NCBI RefSeq assembly: GCF_009754945.1
Contig: NZ_WPIN01000031.1
Coordinates: forward strand, 1 to 62,429
DNA: 62,429 nt
Reading direction: 5' to 3'
Source of the DNA: Spirosoma arboris
GTDB lineage: Bacteria > Bacteroidota > Bacteroidia > Cytophagales > Spirosomataceae
Part shown: piece by piece, positions 54,601-61,581 of the stretch
How the letters are laid out: every line of letters begins with the position of its first letter
Numbering within the stretch: the stretch's first letter is position 1
Made by a program: the position numbers and the translations under genes
The notes under the pieces: generated by a model
Told to the model about the DNA's origin: nothing
Database searches by the model: none
The model's input: the letters and a program-made list of their open reading frames with translations, nothing else

Positions 54601-55703
54601 GTGCTAATGACCGTTATGCCATAGCTCATGGTCGAAATGATGGCTGAAAAAACCGGTTTCAACTGCTCGCCAATCTCCGTTTTGAGCGCGTCGAAATTGT
54701 CCCCCAGGTTCGAGGTTTGGCCGTCCAGGGTTTTCATCATGTCGGCGTTCTGACCCGCTACGCCTTTCATTTCGCCAAACTTGACAATCGCCCCTTGGAT
54801 GGCTTCGGGCGTATTCTTCACCGTCTCATTGACGCCCTTAAAGGAAAGCGTTACCTGGTCGCCTGATTTTTTAGCTGAAATCCCGAACTCTTTCAATCGT
54901 TCATTTTCGCCCGTTTGGGCATCCAGTGCGGCCTCCACCAACTGGTCAAAGGTTTTGCCCTGGCTGGCCGCTAAATCGGTCATAGCCACCATTTCTTTTT
55001 GGCTCGGCCTCATGCCCCGATTCACCATTTTTACGTACCCTTCGGTGAGTTCCTCCACCGAAAAGGCGGTTTCAGAGCCCAGCTTTTTCAACGCGGCCAT
55101 TGCACTCTGTGCCTCTTTCTGGCTTCCCAGAGCGGTCTCTAAAACCTTCCCGTACTTCTCGAACTTGCTGGTGGTCTCAAAGATGCTTTTGCCGATGTCG
55201 ATTATGAACCCGATAATCTGGAGGGCCATAAACGATTGGAACACCTTCGACATGTTCCCGGCCCCGGTGGTAATCTTATTCCAGAGCGTTGGCTGGCCTA
55301 GAGCCTCCCCGCCCTCTTTGAGTTTGTTTACCTCCTCCTTTACGGCCTTAAATTGCTTTTCGGCGTCGCCTAGTCGCTTGGAGGCTGCTACAAACTCGTC
55401 GGTTCCTGGCTTAAGTCCTTTTAGATCTTTGGTCAATTGCTTCACCAAATTGTCGAGCTGGCCATAGTTGAGTGTGGTCAGATCCACCTCCTTTTTAAGT
55501 GCTGCCGTGGCCGTTTGTACGTCGGCCAATTCGCCCTTGTATTTCTTCCAGTTTTCGCTCCCCTTGCCGCCATCTTTCTCTATTTCGTTGATGGTCTTTT
55601 TTAGCTCTTTGGCTTTGGTGTTGAGCTCGTCTATACTCTTGCTGACATCACCGTTATTTAGCTTAAGGGTGAGTGTGGCTACCTCGTTTAGATTTAATGC
55701 CAT
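51642..55703 (-). CDS. Tail tape measure protein (TP901-1 type)
   Basis: 1353 residues. N-terminal TP901-like segment (ALKKLGSETAFSVEELTEGYVKMVNRGMRPSQ; DLAASQGKTFDQLVEAALDA), several membrane-like helices (IIGFIIDIGKSIFETT; TVISTMVKVVGTLITVVTTYWS), then about 500 residues of charged coiled coil (Lys/Glu/Ala-rich, about residues 480-1040), then a Gly-rich end (GGFIPQGGRHGSSYGTGGLAIID). Tape measures set tail length (about 0.15 nm per residue), so a long flexible siphovirus tail of roughly 200 nm is implied. Its start overlaps the preceding gene by 1 bp (TAATG). Confidence 0.85.
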   Translation of the reverse strand: MALNLNEVATLTLKLNNGDVSKSIDELNTKAKELKKTINEIEKDGGKGSENWKKYKGELADVQTATAALKKEVDLTTLNYGQLDNLVKQLTKDLKGLKPGTDEFVAASKRLGDAEKQFKAVKEEVNKLKEGGEALGQPTLWNKITTGAGNMSKVFQSFMALQIIGFIIDIGKSIFETTSKFEKYGKVLETALGSQKEAQSAMAALKKLGSETAFSVEELTEGYVKMVNRGMRPSQKEMVAMTDLAASQGKTFDQLVEAALDAQTGENERLKEFGISAKKSGDQVTLSFKGVNETVKNTPEAIQGAIVKFGEMKGVAGQNADMMKTLDGQTSNLGDNFDALKTEIGEQLKPVFSAIISTMSYGITVISTMVKVVGTLITVVTTYWSTLADFAVGSAGVMKNLGTAIGLFLSGNFEAAGKAWDQTKAAGAKVIADVKTNVKEGAAAVVAIWADPASVTKAEFAGKKQGEAHAKGLSDEQKKALTQAAKEEEKARKADLKEHEQALKEREKANQKALEDLAQIEADAHIAGIKDELQREIAKIGAKRDLAAEAIMRGIQSEDLKNKQIAALDLKMEEDVARVVGEFAEKKRQKTEEEEAKRLANTKFVLEQERLAENAMLDLKELQAKGNATKLAAIHQERLTIQLNATIQKLDAEEAAEKAKATREITDKDQLATTLTAIENRYRTERELATGKNAAEIAKIETELKEKKNAIWSETSQAFSAILKGDLSGFIDHANKIVTGEQQAWQKRLQENTEKYAAVGEMAKQAAQFLADLAKQRADKEIAEAKRERDEKVAILNDQVAVEQNAITDATAAIDKTKTESSEKIKALKQEETDKITSLETLYSNASNAQGKADMEAEIERSRQEKAEKTAAAKAVHDDAIENAKDEKQQKIDAAEATRDAEIASINKRTELDSATRKKMIQESKDRAELEIKQAKEDFETKTKLSKEEYEKKTKDATEEAESKIKLLKELETADKDRAKELIQTAKDEAAAKVKTAEEEKAAKLKLLEQEKATRIQNKKDLEAAIDAENKKAKAIEVAAKTKAWEAQKKADIASALITGALATLKALASGFWPVNLVFAAASAVMTAIQVNSIRNQSTPQFAQGGFIPQGGRHGSSYGTGGLAIIDRATGQERGEMEGEEAIISREQTRANMPLIQKMFRNARTPGQRNKPVTDYRGAAFREGGLLDAARYSNSMFVYGGIVGNKRRYDAGGVVLNDDPEAAGGLAEGQRAQSQAMEQGKMQIKLLSEIIDVNKATGEDLKRAMRTLASNIDNSLSTLTRNNNQALANLATTTQNGLDTMAGQVGGLKRSVNAVEGAVYQVKNAVDGVQGAVWGTNQAGRLDALISRISSFK

Positions 55704-56320
55704 TAGTCGGAAAAGGCCACTTTAAAGGCCCGGCTGGCCGTTAAGTTGCAGGCCGTGGCCAAATCAGAAAACAGGTAGGGTAAAACGTCCTTTAACAATG
55801 GATCGGAGTAGATGCCCCGGTAGCCGCGTACCACGTTGGGCTGGCGTATGAACTTCATTTTGAACGCCCAGGCTAGGCGCTCCACGGCTTTGGCTTCGGT
55901 GGCTGGAAAGCGCCCCGGCGCATAGCCTGGCACCTCCCGAAAGTTGGCCGTTCCCACCTTTTCCACGTAGTTCTCTATTGCGATTAATGGAGGTGTACGG
56001 CTGTAGTTCATACGCCGTAAATCCTTAATCCGGCCATAGCCAGCCATTTCCAGTTTAGCCGAAACATAGTCCTGGCCAATAATGGCCGCTTCGTGTCGAA
56101 AGCTGGAAAGGAGCTCTCCGGTTAGGGTTAAGCCAGCCGCCTGGATTCGGCTTATAAATGCCTTTTCGGCCTGGAGAATGTATTGGTCGAGTATTTTGGC
56201 TGCGTCTCGATTACTGGTGAGCCATTCGGCCCTGGTATCCCCACGGATGCCGGTAGTTTGTTCCATAGCTTGCTGTTTTGGGAGCAAGCTAAAACGAAGG
56301 CCAAGGGCTGGAAAGGACAT
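55703..56320 (-). CDS. Tail completion-like protein upstream of the tape measure
   Basis: 205 residues if started at 56320, where the ATG lies inside the conserved 15-bp motif (MSFPALGLRF), or 187 from the ATG at 56266 (MEQTTGIRGDTRAEWL), the more ordinary start. Helical with an aromatic stretch (YGRIKDLRRMNYSRTPPLIAIENYVEKVGT; YLFSDLATACNLTASRAFKVAF). By position, directly before the tape measure, it may be a tail-assembly or terminator-like protein, but the sequence does not identify it. Confidence 0.5.
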   Translation of the reverse strand: MSFPALGLRFSLLPKQQAMEQTTGIRGDTRAEWLTSNRDAAKILDQYILQAEKAFISRIQAAGLTLTGELLSSFRHEAAIIGQDYVSAKLEMAGYGRIKDLRRMNYSRTPPLIAIENYVEKVGTANFREVPGYAPGRFPATEAKAVERLAWAFKMKFIRQPNVVRGYRGIYSDPLLKDVLPYLFSDLATACNLTASRAFKVAFSD

Positions 56321-56322
56321 AA
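56308..56322 (-). promoter_or_regulatory. 15-bp phage restart motif, copy 3
   Basis: CTGGAAAGGACATAA (plus strand). Here the ATG within the motif is in frame with the downstream 205-codon gene. It lies at the left edge of cargo island 3. Confidence 0.6.
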
Positions 56323-56428
56323 AAGTGCTATGTAATTGAGATCTATGAAATGTAGTCTTTATTGTTATGTTGCTAATTCTTAGTAGTTTGCAAACATTAT
56401 TTATCGCTTAATCAAAGAAAGCGTTTTT

Positions 56429-56458
56429 TTGTATTTTTACGATAAATGGTTACAATTT
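56429..56458 (+). promoter_or_regulatory. Weak candidate promoter of the EAD pair
   Basis: TTG at 56429-56431, 19 nt, then TACAATTT at 56451-56458, 15 bp before the ATG at 56473. The spacing fits a Bacteroidota promoter, but the -7 box matches only partly. Confidence 0.3.
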
Positions 56459-56472
56459 TATAGTTTATAAGT

Positions 56473-57210
56473 ATGAATCTAGTTTCTATCCAAAGACAAC
56501 TTAGAAAAAATTTAGAGGCAGGGGAAATTGGTTTAGCCATCAAACTATTTAACAGCTCTATAGTTGAAAATGACTTAGAAGGTGAACTTATTTCAGATAC
56601 TCTTCTTACTTTATCCTCACAATTTACTCGACTTAAACATGACAATATTAAGAATGTTATTGACTATGGTACATTTCAAAAAGAGTATTCCAAAATAACT
56701 GCTAATCTTTCAGAACTAATAAATGACCTTCCTCTTTTAAAGAGTAGATTTAGACAAGAAAATGTCTCATTATCATTGAACAACTCGGACAGCTTATTGA
56801 TGAGTATTCAAACAACGCAGACTAATAAAATTGAAGAATCCAGAGGAGAGTTAATAAATATCAATCAGGTTATAGTAGTCTTAATAGAAGAATTAAATGT
56901 TAAAAGAAAAGAAGCAAAAGATCATGAAAAAAATAGAGAATCTTTATTGAAAGAAATTGAACTTTTATCTTTAAGGATTGATAAGGAACAAAGGAAGTAC
57001 GATGCGCTAAAAGAAGAATACAATATACTAAAAGAAGAAAAAAATGAATTAATTAACTTAAAAAAAGAACTTGAATTGCTGCGAAAGCAAACGGAGGAAA
57101 GAGCAGAACACATCAAAATATTATCTGACGTATTTGTTACTTACAAGCAAATGTTAACTGAAAAAGATTTAATAATCGAAAAATTAAAATCAGAGATCTC
57201 AAAGAAGTAG
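56473..57210 (+). CDS. EAD11-like plus coiled-coil protein (partner of the TIR protein)
   Basis: 245 residues, cytoplasmic. Residues about 5-90 (IQRQLRKNLEAGEIGLAIK; LLTLSSQFTRLKHDNIKNVIDYGTFQKEYSKI) follow the helix pattern of effector-associated domain 11 (EAD11), a small helical adaptor domain of bacterial conflict systems that binds like domains. Residues about 130-245 form a long coiled coil (LLKEIELLSLRIDKEQRKYDALKEEYNILKEEKNELINLKKELELLRKQ), probably for oligomerisation. It lies 2 bp upstream of the TIR gene on the same strand, against the direction of all phage genes, and is AT-rich. I infer an adaptor or sensor role; no catalytic motif is seen. Confidence 0.7.
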   Translation: MNLVSIQRQLRKNLEAGEIGLAIKLFNSSIVENDLEGELISDTLLTLSSQFTRLKHDNIKNVIDYGTFQKEYSKITANLSELINDLPLLKSRFRQENVSLSLNNSDSLLMSIQTTQTNKIEESRGELININQVIVVLIEELNVKRKEAKDHEKNRESLLKEIELLSLRIDKEQRKYDALKEEYNILKEEKNELINLKKELELLRKQTEERAEHIKILSDVFVTYKQMLTEKDLIIEKLKSEISKK

Positions 57211-57212
57211 TT

Positions 57213-57980
57213 ATGATTAAAGATGATGTTTATCAATTAATACAAAATAGCGCCACTCTTGATGCTTTAAACTTATTGATAAATTATTTGTATTCCAAAA
57301 ATAAGGAACTATATAATCAAGCAATATTATGTAAAGCCAGATATATTAACTATAGGCGTGATGCTAACAAGAATATATTGGTTAATTCAGAAATAATTAT
57401 TTCTCAAATAAACAATACAATTTTATCCATAGCAGATGAAATTGAAGGCTACAATTATACAGAAAATAGCTACAATCACAATCATCAAATTGAACCTTTA
57501 GCGACAACTTTAAATAACAATTTGAACTTGCGAGTTTTTTTATCATACTCTCACAGTGATGAAGACTTAAAAATAGCCCTAGACAAGCATCTGTCTTCTC
57601 TAAAGCGTACCAATAAAATATCTATATGGAATGACCGGAAAATTCTTCCGGGGGCTGAATGGGATGAAGAAATTAAGAGAGAACTAGAAGATTCAGAATT
57701 GATATTGCTATTAATAAGTGCAAATTTTAATGCTTCTGAGTATATATGGCATAATGAACTTTTACAGGCAATCAAGCGGCACGACAATAAACAAACCAAA
57801 GTAATCCCTATTTTCTGTAAGCCTTGTGATTTTATCGGTCTTCCATATGCGAAATTGCAAGGTCTCCCAAAAAATGCACGTCCCATATCGACATTTACCA
57901 ATATTGATGAACCTTTAGCGGAAATTGCAGTAGCAATTAGAAAAATAATTGAAGATATATCTATCAACAGAATTCAGTAA
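57213..57980 (+). CDS. EAD11-like plus TIR domain protein
   Basis: 255 residues. Residues 5-80 (VYQLIQNSATLDALNLLINYL; LYNQAILCKARYINYRRD; INNTILSIADEIE) match the EAD11 pattern. Residues 105-245 are a TIR domain: LRVFLSYSHSDEDLKIALDKHL (box 1), WNDRKILPGAEWDEEIKRELEDSELILLLIS, then YIWHNELLQAI with the likely catalytic Glu 182, and VIPIFCKPCDF. Prokaryotic TIR domains often cleave NAD+ and cause cell death during phage infection. Homotypic EAD contact with the upstream protein is inferred. The last codons (ISINRIQ) lie inside the left arm of a perfect 70-bp palindrome. Confidence 0.8.
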   Translation: MIKDDVYQLIQNSATLDALNLLINYLYSKNKELYNQAILCKARYINYRRDANKNILVNSEIIISQINNTILSIADEIEGYNYTENSYNHNHQIEPLATTLNNNLNLRVFLSYSHSDEDLKIALDKHLSSLKRTNKISIWNDRKILPGAEWDEEIKRELEDSELILLLISANFNASEYIWHNELLQAIKRHDNKQTKVIPIFCKPCDFIGLPYAKLQGLPKNARPISTFTNIDEPLAEIAVAIRKIIEDISINRIQ

Positions 57981-58024
57981 ATGAAATATATATTTCATTT
58001 ACTGAATTCTGTTGATAGATATAT
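57955..58024. repeat. Perfect 70-bp palindrome at the TIR/tail-gene junction
   Basis: Two exact 35-bp arms with no spacer. The left arm covers the last TIR codons and stop (57978-57980); the right arm ends at the stop codon of the minus-strand tail gene. It is AT-rich, unlike the GC-rich terminators elsewhere in the prophage. Confidence 0.9.
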
Positions 58025-59430
58025 TATGCCTTTAATAGGAGCACAGTAGCTGGCGATTTAATTGGTAATGAAATAGCCACGTTTGCTATAAAGTAATCCA
58101 TTCCGTTAATATGCACTTTTTTGGAAAAGTCCAGCCTGGCCAGGTCTACCTCCGTTAAATCCAGGGAGCGCTCCACATAAAACCGGCGCGTCCTGTTTTG
58201 CTCCGTCATTGGCCAGAACGTAGCGGCCAGGCCTTGCGGCCCTTTCCAGTACAGTGAGTAATTGCCCCGGCTGGCCGTGGCCGTTGGCTGGCCATTTACA
58301 ACCCCATTCCAGAACAATAGGCGCGGCCCGAACTTGTTAGCCAGTTGGCTAAACTGCTCAGTAATCCCGGCCTGCTTGGTTATGGCTAGGCCGGTGGCCG
58401 GATCCGTTAGCAGGGTAGAGAATTTGCTGGTTAGTGGGCTAATCGTGGTTTCGCTGTCGATTTCCGGCGTAAGGTAATCGGTCAGACTATCCGGTTTGTC
58501 TTTGGTCAGTGCGTCGTTACTGTCCTGCTCACTGCCCAACTGGAGACGCCTGGCCATTTCTGGCCGCTTTTTAAACGTTTTCAGCGCTTTTTTGCTCCAG
58601 TCGATACTGGTGGCCGCTTTATGGAACGAGTCCGTAAAATCGAGCCGAATAGACCTATCCACCGTGTCCACACTCATGGCCAGGTTAAAGAGTTTTCTCA
58701 GCTCCAGGAAAAATACGGGTATACTCATTTCCGGCAAGTGCTGGCGTAGGTCGATGGTGGTACGGCCATCTAATGCCCTGGTGTTGTAAAGCAGGAGCTG
58801 GCTTAAGTCTGGATCATCCAGGAACTGGCCCGAAAGCGTAACGCCTGTTAATTCGGCCAGCCGCAACAGGATCTCTTTTAAAAAGGGCATCGGTACAACT
58901 GGCCCCGCCGTGGCGTAAGCTCCTGCCGTGTAATTGTTGACCATTCCGCTGTAGGAAATGGCCCCGCCGTTGCTGCCGTAAAAATCGGCATTCAGGATAG
59001 AGGGAAATGCCAAAACGTCTCGGCCAAACGATTGCAGTACGGGTGTGAGCACTACCGGGAGAGCCAGAGTTCCAAACGGGATTTCTGGCAACGTTTTGGT
59101 TTGTAAGTCGCCAAATAGTTCGCCCAATGGCTGAACCACCGTTAAGGCAAACGTTTCGGCGGATTCGGTCAGGATGGCCACCCCGCTCTGGAGTAACTGG
59201 CCATTATAGTACTTTTCACAATCGTAACGCATTCCTAACGCGTCGCTCTGGAGCAAATCAGGAAAGCCCATGATGATCCGGTTTCGATTGGTGGCCGGTA
59301 AGGCTGGCACCGTTGACGAACTGCTCAAAATATCCTCATAAACCAGGTACGGATTTACCAGCTCCAGCGAAACCTGGAGCCCTGGGGTAAGATCCACGGC
59401 CTGGCCGTTTAGTCTAATTTCTAGGCTCAT
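58024..59430 (-). CDS. Distal tail/baseplate hub-like protein
   Basis: 468 residues. Starts SLEIRLNGQAVDLTPGLQVSLELVNPYLVYEDILSS, the opening of tail proteins in Bacteroidota siphophages. Contains a helix-rich centre (FLKEILLRLAELTGVTLSG, VFFLELRKLFNLAMSVDTVDRSIRLDF) that resembles tail-associated baseplate proteins. It is 3 bp downstream of the DUF5977-bearing gene and convergent with the TIR gene. Confidence 0.55.
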   Translation of the reverse strand: MSLEIRLNGQAVDLTPGLQVSLELVNPYLVYEDILSSSSTVPALPATNRNRIIMGFPDLLQSDALGMRYDCEKYYNGQLLQSGVAILTESAETFALTVVQPLGELFGDLQTKTLPEIPFGTLALPVVLTPVLQSFGRDVLAFPSILNADFYGSNGGAISYSGMVNNYTAGAYATAGPVVPMPFLKEILLRLAELTGVTLSGQFLDDPDLSQLLLYNTRALDGRTTIDLRQHLPEMSIPVFFLELRKLFNLAMSVDTVDRSIRLDFTDSFHKAATSIDWSKKALKTFKKRPEMARRLQLGSEQDSNDALTKDKPDSLTDYLTPEIDSETTISPLTSKFSTLLTDPATGLAITKQAGITEQFSQLANKFGPRLLFWNGVVNGQPTATASRGNYSLYWKGPQGLAATFWPMTEQNRTRRFYVERSLDLTEVDLARLDFSKKVHINGMDYFIANVAISLPIKSPATVLLLKA

Positions 59431-59433
59431 GGG

Positions 59434-61497
59434 TTAGAGTTGAGTAGCTTTAAAATAAAGTCGATCCATTGAGGCCAGCGTAACCTTATCATTTAGGCCC
59501 ATGTATTGGTAGCCGTCACTATTCATTGTAATGTTCTGATTATAGCGTAAAACCCCGTTCTGGTAAATCATCAAATTGACGCTACTGACTGGCGTACCAT
59601 ACACACTAAATCGCCAATCGGATGGCCGAACGGGAAAGTTTAAATCCGTCGAATATTGCGCGTACACATAAGCCCTGGACTGGCCTTGCAAATCCCAGGT
59701 ATTGCCGATTTTTATGGTGCCTGGATCGCCTGGCTGATACCATTCAAAGGCAAACTTATTGCCGTTGTTGGCCCGATAGCGCCATTCTCCAGCAGGCACC
59801 GCCACCACGTAGAGCTCCGGCGCGGCTGTACAACTGCCATACGTATCGGCATATACTTGTGTATTGAGTAAACTGTATTCGGCCTCCGCCTTGCTGTCCG
59901 CGTCGGCCTGGCTGATTTCGGAGCCGTATTTTCCGGCAGGAATGGTAATGGTGGCCACGTCGCCAATGTCGCCACCTGTGCACGTCGTCCGTTTGTAGGT
60001 GGTTACTCGGGTGAGTGCCTGGCTTGGGTAGGGCGTGGATCCGGCCACTACGCCTGGTAAGGGTAAGCTTTCGATGTAGTCAGGATCTCCCGGCTGGTTT
60101 GGCTTTTCGGTAATGGGTTTAAACAGCGTGTTCGTGTCGGCATAGTACCGCTGGAGTTTCAGCGAGCGCCCTTTTCCGGTTCGTTTGCCATAACTGTCCA
60201 GAATCTGCACCACCCCGGCCCCCTGCCATTTCATAGGTCTGGCCGGGGTGGCCGGTGCGGCTGGCATGGTGGAATGGTTCATCTGTGGGGTGCTGAATCG
60301 AAAGGTAAAGTTTCGAGCCAGTAGATCCGTGTTATCTTCTTTGTCTACCAGGCTATTCGTGACCATTTCCAAAGCCTGGTGGCCCCTGCTATCGACCAGG
60401 TAGATTTCTTTCGATAACATGAGCTCGTCTAAATACTTGAGCTGGTGGTGTGCTGCCTGCTCAAAATAGCCCGTACTCACGGTAATCTCTCGGGAGCCCA
60501 CCAAATGAATTACCCGTAACTCGGAATAGTCGGCAGGGGCTCCGGCAGGCCGCTCCAGCTCTGCCGTAGTCCGCTCAGTAGTTAAGGTTTCGGCTCCCTC
60601 GCCAAGTAGCCGCATGGTATCCCACCCGCCTAAACTGTTGGCAAACAAAAGCCATCGCTCCTGGCTTCGATAGCTGTGGTCTACTCGGTAGGTGCGTACC
60701 TGGCTCAATCGGTTTCGATCCTGATCGGCCAGCCAAACCTCATAGTAATCCACCATTGCAGGGTTTAGGTTCAGCGCTGCCGGATGGACGGGCACGCTCA
60801 CCACCTGGAACGGCTGACCACCAGACAATGCCCCGTATTCTAGCGTTTCGTAGGTGCCATTGGTGTAGTGCACCCGGTAGCGCCTAATGATGCTGGCCGG
60901 TGCTGGGGAGAAATTCAGCAGAAAGTATACATACTCTTGCTGGTTCTCGCCAATGGTTTTGCCATCCGGTTGCCAGGTTAAGAATGGCCGGTTCTCACTC
61001 ATGTAGCTGGTAAAGAATGAGCTGCCCCAGGCCAGAAAATCCCGCTCATTCAAACCGGCTTTAAGGAGCCACTGGCTGGCATTCTGTTTGACCGATTCGG
61101 CCAGCAGAACGCCGTTATTTTCTACCGATTCCTTCACAATATAGGGCATGGTGAGCGTGGAAATAATGGCCATATCTTTGGCCCCAAAGGCTGGCTTTGT
61201 GAAGGACAAAAACCCGTCTAAGAGCTCATCTAACTGGAAAAATGCCCCTTCATACACCACCATTCCGGCCTGATTGGTTGGTGGCTTTTCGGAGCCTGGC
61301 ATTTTTACCAATCGCTCAAAGGTGGTCGATCCGGCAAAGTTGGGTATTAGGAGCTCCAGGAAATAGCGTAACCCGTCGCGGCTTGGTAGACTGGTATTGG
61401 CCGGATCCATTACCTGTTCTATCTTATTCCGGGAGAATTGCACCGGCAAAAAGGCCAGACTGGTATTTAGGGGGTCAATGAATAAATTAGTAGGCAT
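59434..61497 (-). CDS. Tail protein with DUF5977 domain
   Basis: 687 residues from the ATG at 61497 (MPTNLFIDPLNTSLAFLPVQFSR); a TTG upstream lies within a terminator. The C-terminal quarter holds DUF5977-like repeats (TCTGGDIGDVATITIPAGKYGSEISQADADSKAEAEY), found in surface and phage proteins of Bacteroidota, then a final beta domain. The N-terminal half has several structural-protein-like stretches. First gene of the minus-strand structural cluster; probably a distal tail or receptor-contact protein. Confidence 0.6.
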   Translation of the reverse strand: MPTNLFIDPLNTSLAFLPVQFSRNKIEQVMDPANTSLPSRDGLRYFLELLIPNFAGSTTFERLVKMPGSEKPPTNQAGMVVYEGAFFQLDELLDGFLSFTKPAFGAKDMAIISTLTMPYIVKESVENNGVLLAESVKQNASQWLLKAGLNERDFLAWGSSFFTSYMSENRPFLTWQPDGKTIGENQQEYVYFLLNFSPAPASIIRRYRVHYTNGTYETLEYGALSGGQPFQVVSVPVHPAALNLNPAMVDYYEVWLADQDRNRLSQVRTYRVDHSYRSQERWLLFANSLGGWDTMRLLGEGAETLTTERTTAELERPAGAPADYSELRVIHLVGSREITVSTGYFEQAAHHQLKYLDELMLSKEIYLVDSRGHQALEMVTNSLVDKEDNTDLLARNFTFRFSTPQMNHSTMPAAPATPARPMKWQGAGVVQILDSYGKRTGKGRSLKLQRYYADTNTLFKPITEKPNQPGDPDYIESLPLPGVVAGSTPYPSQALTRVTTYKRTTCTGGDIGDVATITIPAGKYGSEISQADADSKAEAEYSLLNTQVYADTYGSCTAAPELYVVAVPAGEWRYRANNGNKFAFEWYQPGDPGTIKIGNTWDLQGQSRAYVYAQYSTDLNFPVRPSDWRFSVYGTPVSSVNLMIYQNGVLRYNQNITMNSDGYQYMGLNDKVTLASMDRLYFKATQL

Positions 61498-61536
61498 AAA
61501 AAAAGGCTCAACTTTGATTTGGTCAAAGTTGAGCCT
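61498..61536 (-). terminator. Terminator directly before the tail gene start
   Basis: Fourteen-bp perfect arms (AGGCTCAACTTTGA and complement) with a 5-nt loop; on the minus strand a T run follows and runs straight into the ATG at 61497. It should stop transcription coming from the beta-barrel gene to the right. Confidence 0.8.
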
Positions 61537-61581
61537 CAAAAAGAGGAAGGTAAAGGACGGACTATCTTGTGAAGTAGATTG

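Larger units (their letters stand above)
37926..61581. mobile_element. Siphovirus-like prophage (right end not resolved)
   Basis: Runs from the 3' end of tRNA-Ser through integrase, terminase, capsid, S49 protease, tape measure and tail genes to at least 61497. I found no second copy of the tRNA 3' end inside the window, so attR is either beyond 62429 or lost. Three non-phage cargo islands lie inside. Confidence 0.8.

Noticed and set aside
52597..55467. Long plus-strand open frames of 80-228 codons opposite the tape measure
   Set aside because: They are antisense shadows of a Lys/Glu/Ala-rich coiled-coil gene and show Ser/Leu-rich low-complexity protein without motifs.
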